Of a stretch of DNA of 64,000 nt, positions 1 through 9,972 are shown in pieces. The notes below the pieces were generated by a model that was not told where the DNA came from, did no database searches, and saw only the letters and a list, made by a program, of their open reading frames with translations. Source of the stretch: Rickettsiales bacterium (lineage in GTDB: Bacteria > Pseudomonadota > Alphaproteobacteria > Rickettsiales > UBA3002); the NCBI GenBank assembly GCA_022763105.1, contig JALEGK010000030.1, forward strand, positions 1 to 64,000. Reading direction: 5' to 3'. Numbering within the stretch: position 1 is the stretch's first letter; each line of letters begins with the position of its first letter. Made by a program: the position numbers and the translations under genes.

Positions 1-1
1 A

Positions 2-208
2 GGCGCTGAATCGAAACAGGATAAAGTACATAGAACGGCCGCTAAATTTGGCTTTGGTGCGCGCGAATTGCCTGCCCCTGCCAATGACGATTTAGCAAAC
101 ACAGCCGTGCGTGTCGATGCACCGCTTTCACGTGTTCTAACCAGCCAGCTCAGCTCTGAGCGTGTTGAAGAAGTGCCCGGTCTTGATCGCGGCGATACAC
201 ACTCTTAA
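2..208 (+). CDS. 3' end of a truncated ORF, unknown function
   Basis: Open frame from the window edge to TAA at 206-208 (...LPAPANDDLANTAVRVDAPLSRVLTSQLSSERVEEVPGLDRGDTHS*). Confidence 0.5.
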   Translation, partial: GAESKQDKVHRTAAKFGFGARELPAPANDDLANTAVRVDAPLSRVLTSQLSSERVEEVPGLDRGDTHS

Positions 209-217
209 ACACATTGC

Positions 218-1249
218 TTACGCGACATTCACCGCTTCAAATTCAGCTAGGCTTTTGGCCTTCGCTTCGGCTTCCGCATCCGCATCTAACCATAGCTCTA
301 GCTTGATATCGGCGCGCTGATATTTATCGGTATCGGCTTTGGTTAGCGGAATATCGACAAACCCCATCGAGCGATAGAGATGGCAGGCCGGATGCAAGCT
401 GCGGCTGGATAGAATAAAGATGCGCTTGGCGTCCAGACGTGTCTTGGCATCATCTATCACATGACGCAACAGCGCACGCCCAATACCCTTGCCACGCACA
501 TTGCCGGTGGTGCCCATTTTGGTGAATTCGTAATGACCATCTTCTTCTTTATAGAGCGCTGCGGTGCCTAAAATTTGCCCGTCAATCTCAGCGAAATAGA
601 CCATGCCGCCATTATCGATGATGTATTTCTTCGGATCATTCATGACCTTCTCATCATGCGGTTCCAGTTTGAACAGCTCCTCAATCCACGCCTTGTTGAT
701 GCTGGCAAAATACGGCGCCAACTCTTCGGAGTAATCATGAATACGAATACGCTCAGAATAATAATGGCGCTGATGATCGGCCATGCGCTGCGGCAGGCTC
801 GCATCGGTAATGGCGCGCTCATAATTATCTAGCAATGCAAGCAGCGAGTAGGGTAGCTCGGCACCAATTTCCTGCTGGGTTTGACGAATCGCATACCACA
901 TCGGCTGCAAACGCTTCACGAGTGCCTTGCCCTCGGCGGTCAGGCGCATCACCTTAGCGCGCTTATCATCGGCATGGGTGTGGTACGACAAAATATTGTT
1001 CTTCTCTAAGATGCTGGCCTTCTGGCTTACGCTCGCGGCTGACACACCAAGCGCAGATGCCGCATCGCTCATGCTCACCTCATGCTCTTGGTCAAGCAAA
1101 GAGAGCAGGGGAAAACAGCTCGGCTCAAAATCAATGTGATTGGCGGCGTAAAATTCTGACGTCGAACCATATAGCGTATCTGAAATACGTTTTAAGCGAC
1201 TACCCAGCGCTAAAAAACCTAGCGCATGTAAATGATCCGGTTGAGACAT
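218..1249 (-). CDS. MarR-family HTH regulator fused to a C-terminal GNAT acetyltransferase
   Basis: N-terminal MarR-like winged helix (SMSDAASALGVSAASVSQKASILEKNNILSYHTHADDKRAKVMRLT) followed by GNAT motifs (GTTGNVRGKGIGRALLRHVIDDAKTR...LYRSMGFVDIPL). Confidence 0.88.
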   Translation of the reverse strand: MSQPDHLHALGFLALGSRLKRISDTLYGSTSEFYAANHIDFEPSCFPLLSLLDQEHEVSMSDAASALGVSAASVSQKASILEKNNILSYHTHADDKRAKVMRLTAEGKALVKRLQPMWYAIRQTQQEIGAELPYSLLALLDNYERAITDASLPQRMADHQRHYYSERIRIHDYSEELAPYFASINKAWIEELFKLEPHDEKVMNDPKKYIIDNGGMVYFAEIDGQILGTAALYKEEDGHYEFTKMGTTGNVRGKGIGRALLRHVIDDAKTRLDAKRIFILSSRSLHPACHLYRSMGFVDIPLTKADTDKYQRADIKLELWLDADAEAEAKAKSLAEFEAVNVA

Positions 1250-1506
1250 AGCATCCTCTATTGTGATTGTATTTGGCCATAGCGTAACCAGCCGAATAAG
1301 AACTGCCAGAATATATAGTTAAGTGTTTAAGTAAAAACAAGACTATTGATGGGGTTATTAGAATTTGCGCCTATCTAGTGAATAAGGCGGTGTGCCAATA
1401 CTAGATATTGATTAAATTTTATTAACGACTGCACAGATACTAATTGAATATTTATATGTTACGGATTACTTCTGTAGGCAATCACAGCCCATAGGAGATT
1501 AAGGAC

Positions 1507-2871
1507 ATGGCAACCATCACCGGAACATTGGATAACGATACTCTAATCGGTAGCGAATTCGCGGACGATATTTCTGCATTCGATGGCAATGATGTGGTCT
1601 TCGGTAACGAAGGCGATGACACGATTTATGGTGGCTTAGGCCAAGACACGCTATGGGGCTGGCTCGGCTCTGACATCATCGAGGGTAACGAGGGCAACGA
1701 TTTGCTCGGCGGTGATGGCGGCAATGATACGCTGTATGGTAACGAGGGCAGCGATTCGATTTACGGTGTAGATGGCGACGACCATATGTATGGCGGCGCA
1801 GAGGCTGACCGCATCGAAGGTGCATCGGGTAATGACTATATCAATGGCGGTGCAGGCGGCGACTTTATGCATGCCGATATTGGCAATGACTCCATCGATG
1901 GTGAAGACGGAAACGACATCGCCTATGGCGGTGAAGGTGATGATTCACTCGATGGTGGCGCAGGTGATGATTCATTGTTTGGTGAGTCGGGCAATGACAG
2001 CGTCTATGGCGGTGCCGGTAACGATATGATCTTGGTCGATAACGGCGATGATTACGTTGAAGCACAGGGCGGTAACGATCTGGTGTATGGCTGGAGCGGC
2101 TCTGACACGCTTCGCGGCGGCGAAGGTAACGACACGATTCTGGGCGATTGGGAAGGCGATGAACTTCGCGGTGGCGCAGGCGATGATTTGATCTTTGGTG
2201 GCTCAGAAAATGACACCATCTATGGCGGCGCTGATAATGATGTGCTGGCAGCAGAGTGGGGTGATGACTGGGTCGATGGTGGCACGGGTGATGACACCAT
2301 CTATGGTGGCGCGAATGTCGATACGCTGTTTGGTAACGAAGGTAACGACTCTATCGATGGTCAGGAAGAAACCGACTATATTTACGGTGGCGCAGGCAAC
2401 GATAATCTGTTCGGTAATGGCGGTAGCGATTACGTCGAAGGCGGCGATGGCGACGACACGCTCGATGGTGGCGTGGGTAATGACATTATCGTCGGCGGTA
2501 AAGGCTTTGACGATGCCACGGATGATGAAGGCGTCGATCAATTCTTATTCTTCTATTCAGCAGAAGGTAATGACGAGCTCGATGCGCTCGTACCAAATGT
2601 CATGACCGTTCATAACTATAATTACGGCGAAGATTATTTAGCATTCAACGCCAATGTGAATGAGGTGACGCTGAACGAAACCATGGTCAGCAATGACGGT
2701 ACCTACACGTACCTCACGCCATTCTCACACGACACGAATGATCATATGCGCCTCGTCGGTGTGCATGATCTGACCTATAATGTGAACACATTTGATAATG
2801 GTACGGCGGAAGATACATCGGATGATTTCTACGTCATCGAATTCCTCCCAACACCGATTGCGCTTGCTTAG
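1507..2871 (+). CDS. RTX (GGxGxDxUx) calcium-binding repeat protein, probable type I secretion substrate
   Basis: Near-continuous nonapeptide repeats over about 330 aa with a non-repeat C-terminal region. Confidence 0.9.
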   Translation: MATITGTLDNDTLIGSEFADDISAFDGNDVVFGNEGDDTIYGGLGQDTLWGWLGSDIIEGNEGNDLLGGDGGNDTLYGNEGSDSIYGVDGDDHMYGGAEADRIEGASGNDYINGGAGGDFMHADIGNDSIDGEDGNDIAYGGEGDDSLDGGAGDDSLFGESGNDSVYGGAGNDMILVDNGDDYVEAQGGNDLVYGWSGSDTLRGGEGNDTILGDWEGDELRGGAGDDLIFGGSENDTIYGGADNDVLAAEWGDDWVDGGTGDDTIYGGANVDTLFGNEGNDSIDGQEETDYIYGGAGNDNLFGNGGSDYVEGGDGDDTLDGGVGNDIIVGGKGFDDATDDEGVDQFLFFYSAEGNDELDALVPNVMTVHNYNYGEDYLAFNANVNEVTLNETMVSNDGTYTYLTPFSHDTNDHMRLVGVHDLTYNVNTFDNGTAEDTSDDFYVIEFLPTPIALA

Positions 2872-2874
2872 GCA

Positions 2875-4134
2875 TTAAGGGCCATCGCGCCCACCGCCTT
2901 TATCTTGGGCTTTAGTGAATGGATGCGGCTGCGTAAGCATCGCCGTATCGCGGCGTGCGCCTGGAATATTTCCTAAAGCTGGTGCCATGGCGCGGCTAGT
3001 GGTTAGTGGTCCGTCTTCAATCGATGCCGACCATTGATCAATCGTCTCTTTCAACGCTTCAACATCGTGAAAGCGATCAAAGAACGCCGCCGCTGCGGTA
3101 ATGTATCGCTCGCCTTTTGCATTACGCAACGGACCAGCCCCCCAGATTTCTTCTGCGCTTGCTGCTTTTAGTTGGCGCGGGTCTAGAGCCTGATCATCGT
3201 GATGAATAATCGGATCAACATAGCCAGCTGCTTGCATGGCTTTCGCATCGGTTAGCGCGCGGCCATCGCGATAGAGATAAAGCAGATCAAGTGCGTCTGA
3301 GCTTAAATGGGGACGGTACAAATGACTCACATGATAAGATTTGCTCATGACCTTTGCAGCTTGCGTGCTAAATGCGGTAATCTCTCTGACTGCCTCTTCA
3401 TTAGCAACGATCAACGCATCCCGCACGGTGACACCTTGCGCCTGTAATGCATCATCGACAATGCCTTGCATATTAGCATGTGGAATGTGAATCCCTGCCG
3501 CATGCACCAATCCGAATGGCATAATGCCCACGCCATTTACGCCTAAACTATGACGTACCAAAGTGGCGGTGGTAATGTCATTGGGGACGCGGTCTGCATT
3601 GCTAGCAGCAATAAACGGCGCATGCTTGATACTTTGCGGATATTCTTTCGCAAGCTGTTGTGACAGCTGAATGGCCTCGACATAAAAAGGCGAGACGCCT
3701 GCCGCTAATATGCCTTCTCTGTTAGGAGGTAGGTGGGTTTTACCGCGGCTATCAATCGCCTCAACTATGACAGGTGGCGTACGGCGATGCAGTTCAATAA
3801 TCGCTTCGGCTGTGTCTCTGACAGCCTCTTCATATTGCTTTAGCTCATACGGATGGGCATGCCCACGGGCACGGTAAAGATTGTCACGTGCGACTGCCCG
3901 AAAGACGGTGCGGAGTGTATTGTCATCAATGCGTCCTTCGCGATGCGCATGCAGTATCGGATTGAAGATGACATAAGGAAGTTCAAGTAATACCTTAGCA
4001 TCACGTGTTAGCTCGGTATTTTCACGCAGCATATCCGTATTCGATTTGTCGTAATGATAGTCGCGCAGATATAACAAGAACGGACCGTCTCGTTGTTCGG
4101 GAAAAGCTGCTTTATTGAATGCTTTAAAATCCAT
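2875..4134 (-). CDS. Uncharacterised protein; paralogue of the adjacent upstream ORF; possible TIKI/ChaN/EreA-like fold
   Basis: Shares RDYHYDKSNTDMLRENTELTRDAKVLLELPYVIFNPI with the neighbour (RENHFDDSTAKMLRENVELTRGATVSLELPYVAFNPI). Start set at internal Met (MDFKAFNK) after the upstream gene stop. Confidence 0.7.
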   Translation of the reverse strand: MDFKAFNKAAFPEQRDGPFLLYLRDYHYDKSNTDMLRENTELTRDAKVLLELPYVIFNPILHAHREGRIDDNTLRTVFRAVARDNLYRARGHAHPYELKQYEEAVRDTAEAIIELHRRTPPVIVEAIDSRGKTHLPPNREGILAAGVSPFYVEAIQLSQQLAKEYPQSIKHAPFIAASNADRVPNDITTATLVRHSLGVNGVGIMPFGLVHAAGIHIPHANMQGIVDDALQAQGVTVRDALIVANEEAVREITAFSTQAAKVMSKSYHVSHLYRPHLSSDALDLLYLYRDGRALTDAKAMQAAGYVDPIIHHDDQALDPRQLKAASAEEIWGAGPLRNAKGERYITAAAAFFDRFHDVEALKETIDQWSASIEDGPLTTSRAMAPALGNIPGARRDTAMLTQPHPFTKAQDKGGGRDGP

Positions 4135-4141
4135 CTTTAAC

Positions 4142-5377
4142 CTATTGCGGTCCGCTAACGCCGCCGCCTTTGTCTCTTGCGATGGGTGGGGTGCTAAGGG
4201 CCGTTTTGCCTTCTGGTAACACCACTTTTGCTCCGTACTCGTTACTCGCGTTATCAAGTTCAATCTTCACATTAGTGCCCTTGGGCTGCGATTCAATAAA
4301 GCGGTTAACCGCTTCAATAAATTGCCGGCCTTGTTGATTTTCTAATACGGATGCGCCCCACGCATCGCTCGCGGATTTGCCGTAAAGTTGATGGCCTGCA
4401 TTCGGATGTCGCGGCTGCCCATCTGTGATGACGGGATCGTAATAGCCATTGCGTTGAATATCCGTACCGCTATGAAGCTGCCCCTGAACAAAGAAATACA
4501 AATAATCTAATCGGTCATGCGAAAGTGGATGACGTTTGGATTGATCAGGCTCACCGGCAGACTCGAGCACATATTCGGTTATGGCCTGTTTTTCGAGCGC
4601 AACGGTCATTTTCAAAAAGTCGGGATGGGCGGCAATCATCGTATCAACCACCTTTGCGCCCTGACGCTGTAAGGTTTCATCAAAGGTGCCTTGCGACTTA
4701 TAAGCTTTAATGGGAATGCCGCTGGCATGCAGTGCACCGATATTGACAATGCCATATCCGTTCTTGCCAATCATGTCCGAGGCGATGGTAGCAGAGGTTA
4801 CATCATCGGGGATGCCATCTTTTTGCGAGGCAGCAATGAATGGCACATATTTAAGGCTCTCAGGAAAACGCTCACCCATCTGTCGCGATAAGAGTAACGC
4901 TTGCTGCATTTCCGGCGGGTATTTTTTATTAATGCCAAGTTGATGATGATGCAAATAAGGAGTGCCGCGCGTATCATGTGCCACCACAGGCACGGGGGGC
5001 TGACGGTTATGTAATGCTATGGCCATATACGCTTTTTCCATGTAAGCACCAATGCGATCTTGTAGTGTCACACCATGCTGTATGTAAAATTCACGCATCT
5101 CGCCGCTGAGCGTTTTCTCCTCATGGCGCGCATAATCACTAAAGAACTCCAACAATTGTTCATCGGTGATCGCCCTGTTACGGTGTGCGGTAAAAATGGG
5201 GTTAAATGCGACGTAAGGTAGCTCTAGGCTAACCGTTGCACCACGTGTCAGCTCGACATTCTCGCGCAGCATTTTAGCGGTCGAATCATCAAAATGATTC
5301 TCGCGCATCACCACAATATGCTGAGTTGTCTCACCAGCCTTTGGCCGTACTGCCGCTGTATAATCTCTAAAGCCCAC
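4142..5377 (-). CDS. Uncharacterised protein, tandem paralogue of 2875..4134
   Basis: Aligned blocks along most of the length; GTG start with purine-rich RBS; similar C-terminus (DKGGGVSGPQ vs DKGGGRDGP). Confidence 0.75.
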   Translation of the reverse strand: MGFRDYTAAVRPKAGETTQHIVVMRENHFDDSTAKMLRENVELTRGATVSLELPYVAFNPIFTAHRNRAITDEQLLEFFSDYARHEEKTLSGEMREFYIQHGVTLQDRIGAYMEKAYMAIALHNRQPPVPVVAHDTRGTPYLHHHQLGINKKYPPEMQQALLLSRQMGERFPESLKYVPFIAASQKDGIPDDVTSATIASDMIGKNGYGIVNIGALHASGIPIKAYKSQGTFDETLQRQGAKVVDTMIAAHPDFLKMTVALEKQAITEYVLESAGEPDQSKRHPLSHDRLDYLYFFVQGQLHSGTDIQRNGYYDPVITDGQPRHPNAGHQLYGKSASDAWGASVLENQQGRQFIEAVNRFIESQPKGTNVKIELDNASNEYGAKVVLPEGKTALSTPPIARDKGGGVSGPQ

Positions 5378-5457
5378 AGGCTGCCCTCTCCATCGAGATA
5401 GAGTGTTTCACCCTTTAAGAGTAAAGCGATAAGGTAAAGAAAATCCTAAGGAATCAG

Positions 5458-6180
5458 TTATTTGCCAAGGGCAGATTTGAGCGAGCGCACCATATTGTTA
5501 GGCGAAGAAGGCAGCGCCCCCAGCAATTGCTTGGATTGTGGCGAGCCAGAACTTTGCAGCGACTGAATCGAATTCAGCGCCATCGAATTATAATAGCGCG
5601 ACATGCCCATATCGCGGCCTACACCGCCCGTGCCGCTGGCATAAGCAGAGCCAAGTGATAGCTGTGAAAGCACGCCCATATCACCCATATTGGCGCTGGA
5701 TTGCAGATAAGGCAGCCCCATATCGGCCTTGCCCATGCTCAAATAATTCGAGCCGATTGAGCCTTGGGTCAGCGCTTGCGAAAATGGATCGAGCGAGCCG
5801 CTGCCCAACCCGTCAAAATTGATGAAGCCTGCCAAGCTAGGCGAGCTAAACCCAATGGCCTGCTGCGAGAAAGAACGCGCCACCATACCAGCGAATCCTT
5901 CTAAATCCATCATATCACCAAAACGCGACATGCCGACCATATGCTCAAGCTCTAAGCGCAGACGCGCCACCGATTCACCAATCGCATCACACGTATCGGC
6001 AATCTGCATAATGCCGGTTTCTTCAGCGAGCGTGTGGCAGCTATCGCCAAGCGATAAGGTGCTATGCCAAAGCTGGCGACCAATGCCGGTCACCAACAAA
6101 AACCCGACAATAATACCAAGCAATGTCAGCGTACCAAAGCCCGCCTGAGAATGGCGCATCGATGTCTTTGCGTGTTTCAT
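5458..6180 (-). CDS. Membrane-anchored protein with Sel1-like C-terminal segment
   Basis: N-terminal hydrophobic helix (LTLLGIIVGFLLVTGI); AxMGDMGVLSQLSLGSAYASGTGGVGRDMGMSRYYNSMAL resembles a Sel1 unit. Confidence 0.6.
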   Translation of the reverse strand: MKHAKTSMRHSQAGFGTLTLLGIIVGFLLVTGIGRQLWHSTLSLGDSCHTLAEETGIMQIADTCDAIGESVARLRLELEHMVGMSRFGDMMDLEGFAGMVARSFSQQAIGFSSPSLAGFINFDGLGSGSLDPFSQALTQGSIGSNYLSMGKADMGLPYLQSSANMGDMGVLSQLSLGSAYASGTGGVGRDMGMSRYYNSMALNSIQSLQSSGSPQSKQLLGALPSSPNNMVRSLKSALGK

Positions 6181-6325
6181 GCCCCTATTATAGCAGAAAA
6201 AGATTTAAGAAAAAGTTGCTTAGATTGGCCGATAGATAGATGACGAGAAGATAACATCCTCGGTTTGCTTACCTTTTCTTAAAGTTTCTGCGTTAGCGTG
6301 GGTGGGTGAGGAAAGAGAAGACGGA

Positions 6326-7636
6326 ATGAACGATCAGTCACCACAGCAAACACCTGCCGCCTATTTGCAACAATTGGCGGAAGGCAAAGGTGTGCCAATA
6401 GAAGATGTAGCCCAAGCGGCAGGGTTGCATTGGGATGATCTGCAACGCCTCAGAAAAGATACGGGCTTTTACGGCACATTAAAGATGAGCCCGATATATC
6501 AAGTGCTGCAAATGAGTTTTGACGAGCGCCGCACCTTCGATCAATTAGCCTATGCCCATTGGCCGCATCGCGTGCTGCCATATCAGGATACAAACCCCGA
6601 AGACGTCTCCATGACTAAGGCGCGCGGTCAGCAGCTCTTGCACATGATAGAGCGACGAGGCATCGGCATGGATAAAGTGCAGGAGATACTTGGCATCAAC
6701 GACCCAGACCCGTTGGCACCGCCAGGACGGTTGGCGCGTGACAGATTAAATGGACTTGATGGCGGAGTGAGCGAAGCACAAACACAAATAATCTATCAAT
6801 TTATTCAGGATGTGGCATCCATAGACGATACAGAGCGTAACGCATTCCTGAATGAACAATCCCACATTTCAGAATTATGGCATCATCATGCGCTGGAATC
6901 CGAAACCATACCCGATTTTATGCGTGCTAAATTCACGCAAAGAGGCATCAGTCAGGCAGCAATCGCTGAGCGTCTGGAAAGAACGTCCGATCATATGGCG
7001 CATGCAATGGGCGGCAAAAAGCCATTCCCTTATAAATGGGTCAATGATTTTGATCATATTCTGTATTTCGAGCCAGATGAGTGGCAGCATCTGCAGGATT
7101 TATACGAGCGCAATCATGGCTACAGCTCGGCTTTCATGATGAATCTGGTCTATGCGGAAAGCCATCAAGGCTTGCCATTGCGCCCCGATATGCCATTACC
7201 AGAGGGTGAATTATCGAAGCAGGCAAAAGGGTTGATAAATAGTTTAGGTTGGGATCATCTGTTGGATGAAACAATCAACAAACCTGCTGCTGCAAAACCA
7301 GCTCCTGCCAAAGCAAATGGCGCAGGCTTTAGAGATGACGCTAATCATACCATTAGCAAACCCAAGCGCCCAGAGCGTGTGGTGGTAGATGAACAGATGG
7401 GGTTAATGGAAACATTACAAGCCGTAGGTATTACCCTGCATGAGTTAACCGAACATATCAACCCGCGTGCTATGAGCGAAGGATTAGACCGAGGCTTTAG
7501 CCCCAAAGCGCTAAAACGTGTGCTGGAACAAGAGATGCTTCAGCCGCCTCACATTGTTGAAGCGGTGCTTGCCGCCAATGAACGCCATCGTGAAGCAGCG
7601 CAAAGAGCAGGTGGCGCAGGTTCTGTCGGTTCTTAA
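6326..7636 (+). CDS. Uncharacterised protein with several XRE/HTH-like segments
   Basis: Segments such as GVPIEDVAQAAGLHWDDLQRLRKD and GISQAAIAERLERTSDHMAHAMGGKKPFPYKWVNDFDHILYF. Confidence 0.65.
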   Translation: MNDQSPQQTPAAYLQQLAEGKGVPIEDVAQAAGLHWDDLQRLRKDTGFYGTLKMSPIYQVLQMSFDERRTFDQLAYAHWPHRVLPYQDTNPEDVSMTKARGQQLLHMIERRGIGMDKVQEILGINDPDPLAPPGRLARDRLNGLDGGVSEAQTQIIYQFIQDVASIDDTERNAFLNEQSHISELWHHHALESETIPDFMRAKFTQRGISQAAIAERLERTSDHMAHAMGGKKPFPYKWVNDFDHILYFEPDEWQHLQDLYERNHGYSSAFMMNLVYAESHQGLPLRPDMPLPEGELSKQAKGLINSLGWDHLLDETINKPAAAKPAPAKANGAGFRDDANHTISKPKRPERVVVDEQMGLMETLQAVGITLHELTEHINPRAMSEGLDRGFSPKALKRVLEQEMLQPPHIVEAVLAANERHREAAQRAGGAGSVGS

Positions 7637-9069
7637 CGCACAATCAGCTTATGCTGGGTGTAATCATGCATTGTCTGGGCAATACCACCCACACCTAATC
7701 CACTCTGTTTGCGACCACCAAATGGCATGTAATCGACACGGAAGGCGGTGGTGTCATTGATCATCACGGCGGCCGCATCGATGCGATCTGCATAGGCTTC
7801 GCAGTCTTTAATGTCTGCGCCCCAAACACTCGCCTGAAACGCATAAGGAGTGGTGTTAATGCGCGCGAGTGCCTCATCGGGTGATTCATAGCCATAGACG
7901 GCAACGACCGGTCCGAAGATTTCTTGGGTGGAAAGCGCTGCATCATCGGGCACATCAAACAGCACGGTGGGCTTATAGAGCGACTCAGAGATCGCTTCCG
8001 CACCGCACATCACCTTACCGCCACCTGCCATCGCATCCATCACGCTTTTATGAATGCGCGCGAGCGCTTGTGGCGTAATGATGGGGCCGACATCGGTATG
8101 CTCATTTGCAGGGTCGCCAACCTTTAGCGCTTCGGCTGCCTCGGCAAGCTTACGCGCGAGATTTCCCGCCTCATTCCACGGCGCATAGATGCGCTGGGTG
8201 GACACACAGACCTGACCCGCATGCGCCATGCTTCCTTTGATCAGGGTATTGACCATCCGGTCACTGACATTGGCGTGCGGCAGAATGAGGGCAGGGGCGA
8301 TGCCACCATGCTCCAACGCGCAGCGCGTGCCAGGGGCCAGCTTTGATCGCAAATGCCAACCGACTTTGGCCGAGCCAATGAAGGATAAGAAATCCACGCG
8401 GGCATCGCAGGCGAGTGGCTCAGCGAGCGCATCCTCACACAGCAACAATTGGCAGAATGGCTCAGGGACGCCGCAGCCGTGAATGATCTCAACGAGTTTG
8501 GCTGCCGTCAGTGGCGTGCGCAGATCGGGCTTGAGTATCACCGGAGCACCCACCGCAATTGCAGTGATCACCTGATGCACGAGCAAGTTAAGCGGATGAT
8601 TAAACGCAGAGATGGCTACCACCACGCCAATTGGCTCGCGCTTGGTATGTAATTGCTTGTCTTCAGCCGCTGGCACCAAGCCCTGAGGCAGCGCAACGCC
8701 TGCCAACATTTCATGCAAACAGCTTGCGGCATGGCGAATACCAAAAATGGCGCGATCAATTTCAATGAAAGTATCACGTTGTGGTTTGCCGCCTTCCGCG
8801 ATCATGATGCTAGCGAATTGATGTTTCTCAGCCTCGACCTTATTGGCGATGGCATGCAACGCATCGATACGTGCCTGAGGCGATAACCAGCCCGCACGGT
8901 CTGCAAAGGCTGCTCGCGCCGATTCAAGCGCCGCATCAACCTGATCGGGCGTTGCCAGCGTAATCTCTTCAATATCGGATGAATCAAACGGGTTCACCAC
9001 GGTGACATGCGTGCGCAAATCGGGGTTGGGCGCGGCAAGCTCAGTCTGTGCTACGGGTGTAATGCTCAT
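7633..9069 (-). CDS. NAD(P)-dependent aldehyde dehydrogenase family protein
   Basis: ALDH motifs: AFNHPLNLLVHQVITAIAVGAPVILKPD, GHAGQVCVSTQRIYAP (catalytic Cys), FGPVVAVYGY, PFGGRKQSGLGVGG. Confidence 0.92.
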   Translation of the reverse strand: MSITPVAQTELAAPNPDLRTHVTVVNPFDSSDIEEITLATPDQVDAALESARAAFADRAGWLSPQARIDALHAIANKVEAEKHQFASIMIAEGGKPQRDTFIEIDRAIFGIRHAASCLHEMLAGVALPQGLVPAAEDKQLHTKREPIGVVVAISAFNHPLNLLVHQVITAIAVGAPVILKPDLRTPLTAAKLVEIIHGCGVPEPFCQLLLCEDALAEPLACDARVDFLSFIGSAKVGWHLRSKLAPGTRCALEHGGIAPALILPHANVSDRMVNTLIKGSMAHAGQVCVSTQRIYAPWNEAGNLARKLAEAAEALKVGDPANEHTDVGPIITPQALARIHKSVMDAMAGGGKVMCGAEAISESLYKPTVLFDVPDDAALSTQEIFGPVVAVYGYESPDEALARINTTPYAFQASVWGADIKDCEAYADRIDAAAVMINDTTAFRVDYMPFGGRKQSGLGVGGIAQTMHDYTQHKLIVR

Positions 9070-9129
9070 GCGCGGCAAATTAGCACATTAAAAAGCGTGC
9101 GGCTAGCAGAGTCATGCTGGTTTTACGTG

Positions 9130-9648
9130 TTAAACGCTACGATTAGCGGGCGATTGATCGATTTCACTATGTTTACCTCCACTGCCTGTCGGGGTAAGTA
9201 ATCCCAAATCTCGCTTCAGCTCAGGGGAGGTTCTATCTGGAAAAACTGTTGATATCACCGTGTTAATTTCGTCGGGGGTAAGAGGCTTGGCATTGTCTGT
9301 CGCGAATTCACTTTTGGGGTGTAATACACTTTGAAGCGCCGCTTGCACTACGGTAGTGCCAAATTTACCGACATATGCCTTCAGGCAATCTTCGGTCGGA
9401 ATATCTGTCAGGCCTTTCATGTCTAGCCCTTGTGCCTTGGCATAATTATCCAAGATTAACTTAAAATCATGGTGATCAAGCACCCCTTTATCACCGCCTG
9501 AAGTTGCATCAATGTGACTGAGTGAGTGAATAGCGCGATCTACCGAAGAAGGTAGCATCTGACGTGACGAAGCGGGTAGGAGCGGGGCTGGTTCTTTTTT
9601 GAAGCTCGCTAATGCATCGAGCATATCTTTGTCTGGCTGTGTGGCCAT
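9130..9648 (-). CDS. Uncharacterised protein
   Basis: ORF with start MATQPDKDMLDALASFKKEP and a strong upstream direct-repeat promoter (9701..9744). Confidence 0.6.
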   Translation of the reverse strand: MATQPDKDMLDALASFKKEPAPLLPASSRQMLPSSVDRAIHSLSHIDATSGGDKGVLDHHDFKLILDNYAKAQGLDMKGLTDIPTEDCLKAYVGKFGTTVVQAALQSVLHPKSEFATDNAKPLTPDEINTVISTVFPDRTSPELKRDLGLLTPTGSGGKHSEIDQSPANRSV

Positions 9649-9700
9649 GTCATTATCTCCTAATCGTTTTAATCCGTGTCTAAATCGCACGATTAAATCT

Positions 9701-9744
9701 AATCTATCTGAAGAATAACGATTTTAGTGTGAAGCTTTTGTGAC
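9701..9744 (-). promoter_or_regulatory. Type I box: GTCAC-N6-TTCAC-N22-TAGATT (for 9130..9648)
   Basis: Minus strand GTCACaaaagcTTCACactaaaatcgttattcttcagaTAGATT. Confidence 0.72.
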
Positions 9745-9972
9745 ATTAGGTGATAAAAATGCGCAAAATACGCCATATAATGAGCGCTCATTTTCCGCCC
9801 CCCAGAAAAAAGCGTTTTGCTTTAACCCTTTATTAAACATCCAAGAGTATCTTGGAAAAAAGAAGGGGATACAAAGCCCCGTTAAACATCACGTAGAAGA
9901 TGAAGAAAACACACTAACTAAACACATAAAGAACAACGAGACAAAAACAGGAAGAGAACGAGGTGAGCGAAG

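Noticed and set aside
1651-2605. Several ORFs overlapping the RTX gene in other frames (1651..1872 -, 1772..2029 +, 2195..2605 +); similar ones lie inside 11653..13299
   Set aside because: They arise from the 27-bp RTX codon periodicity and show repetitive, low-complexity translations.
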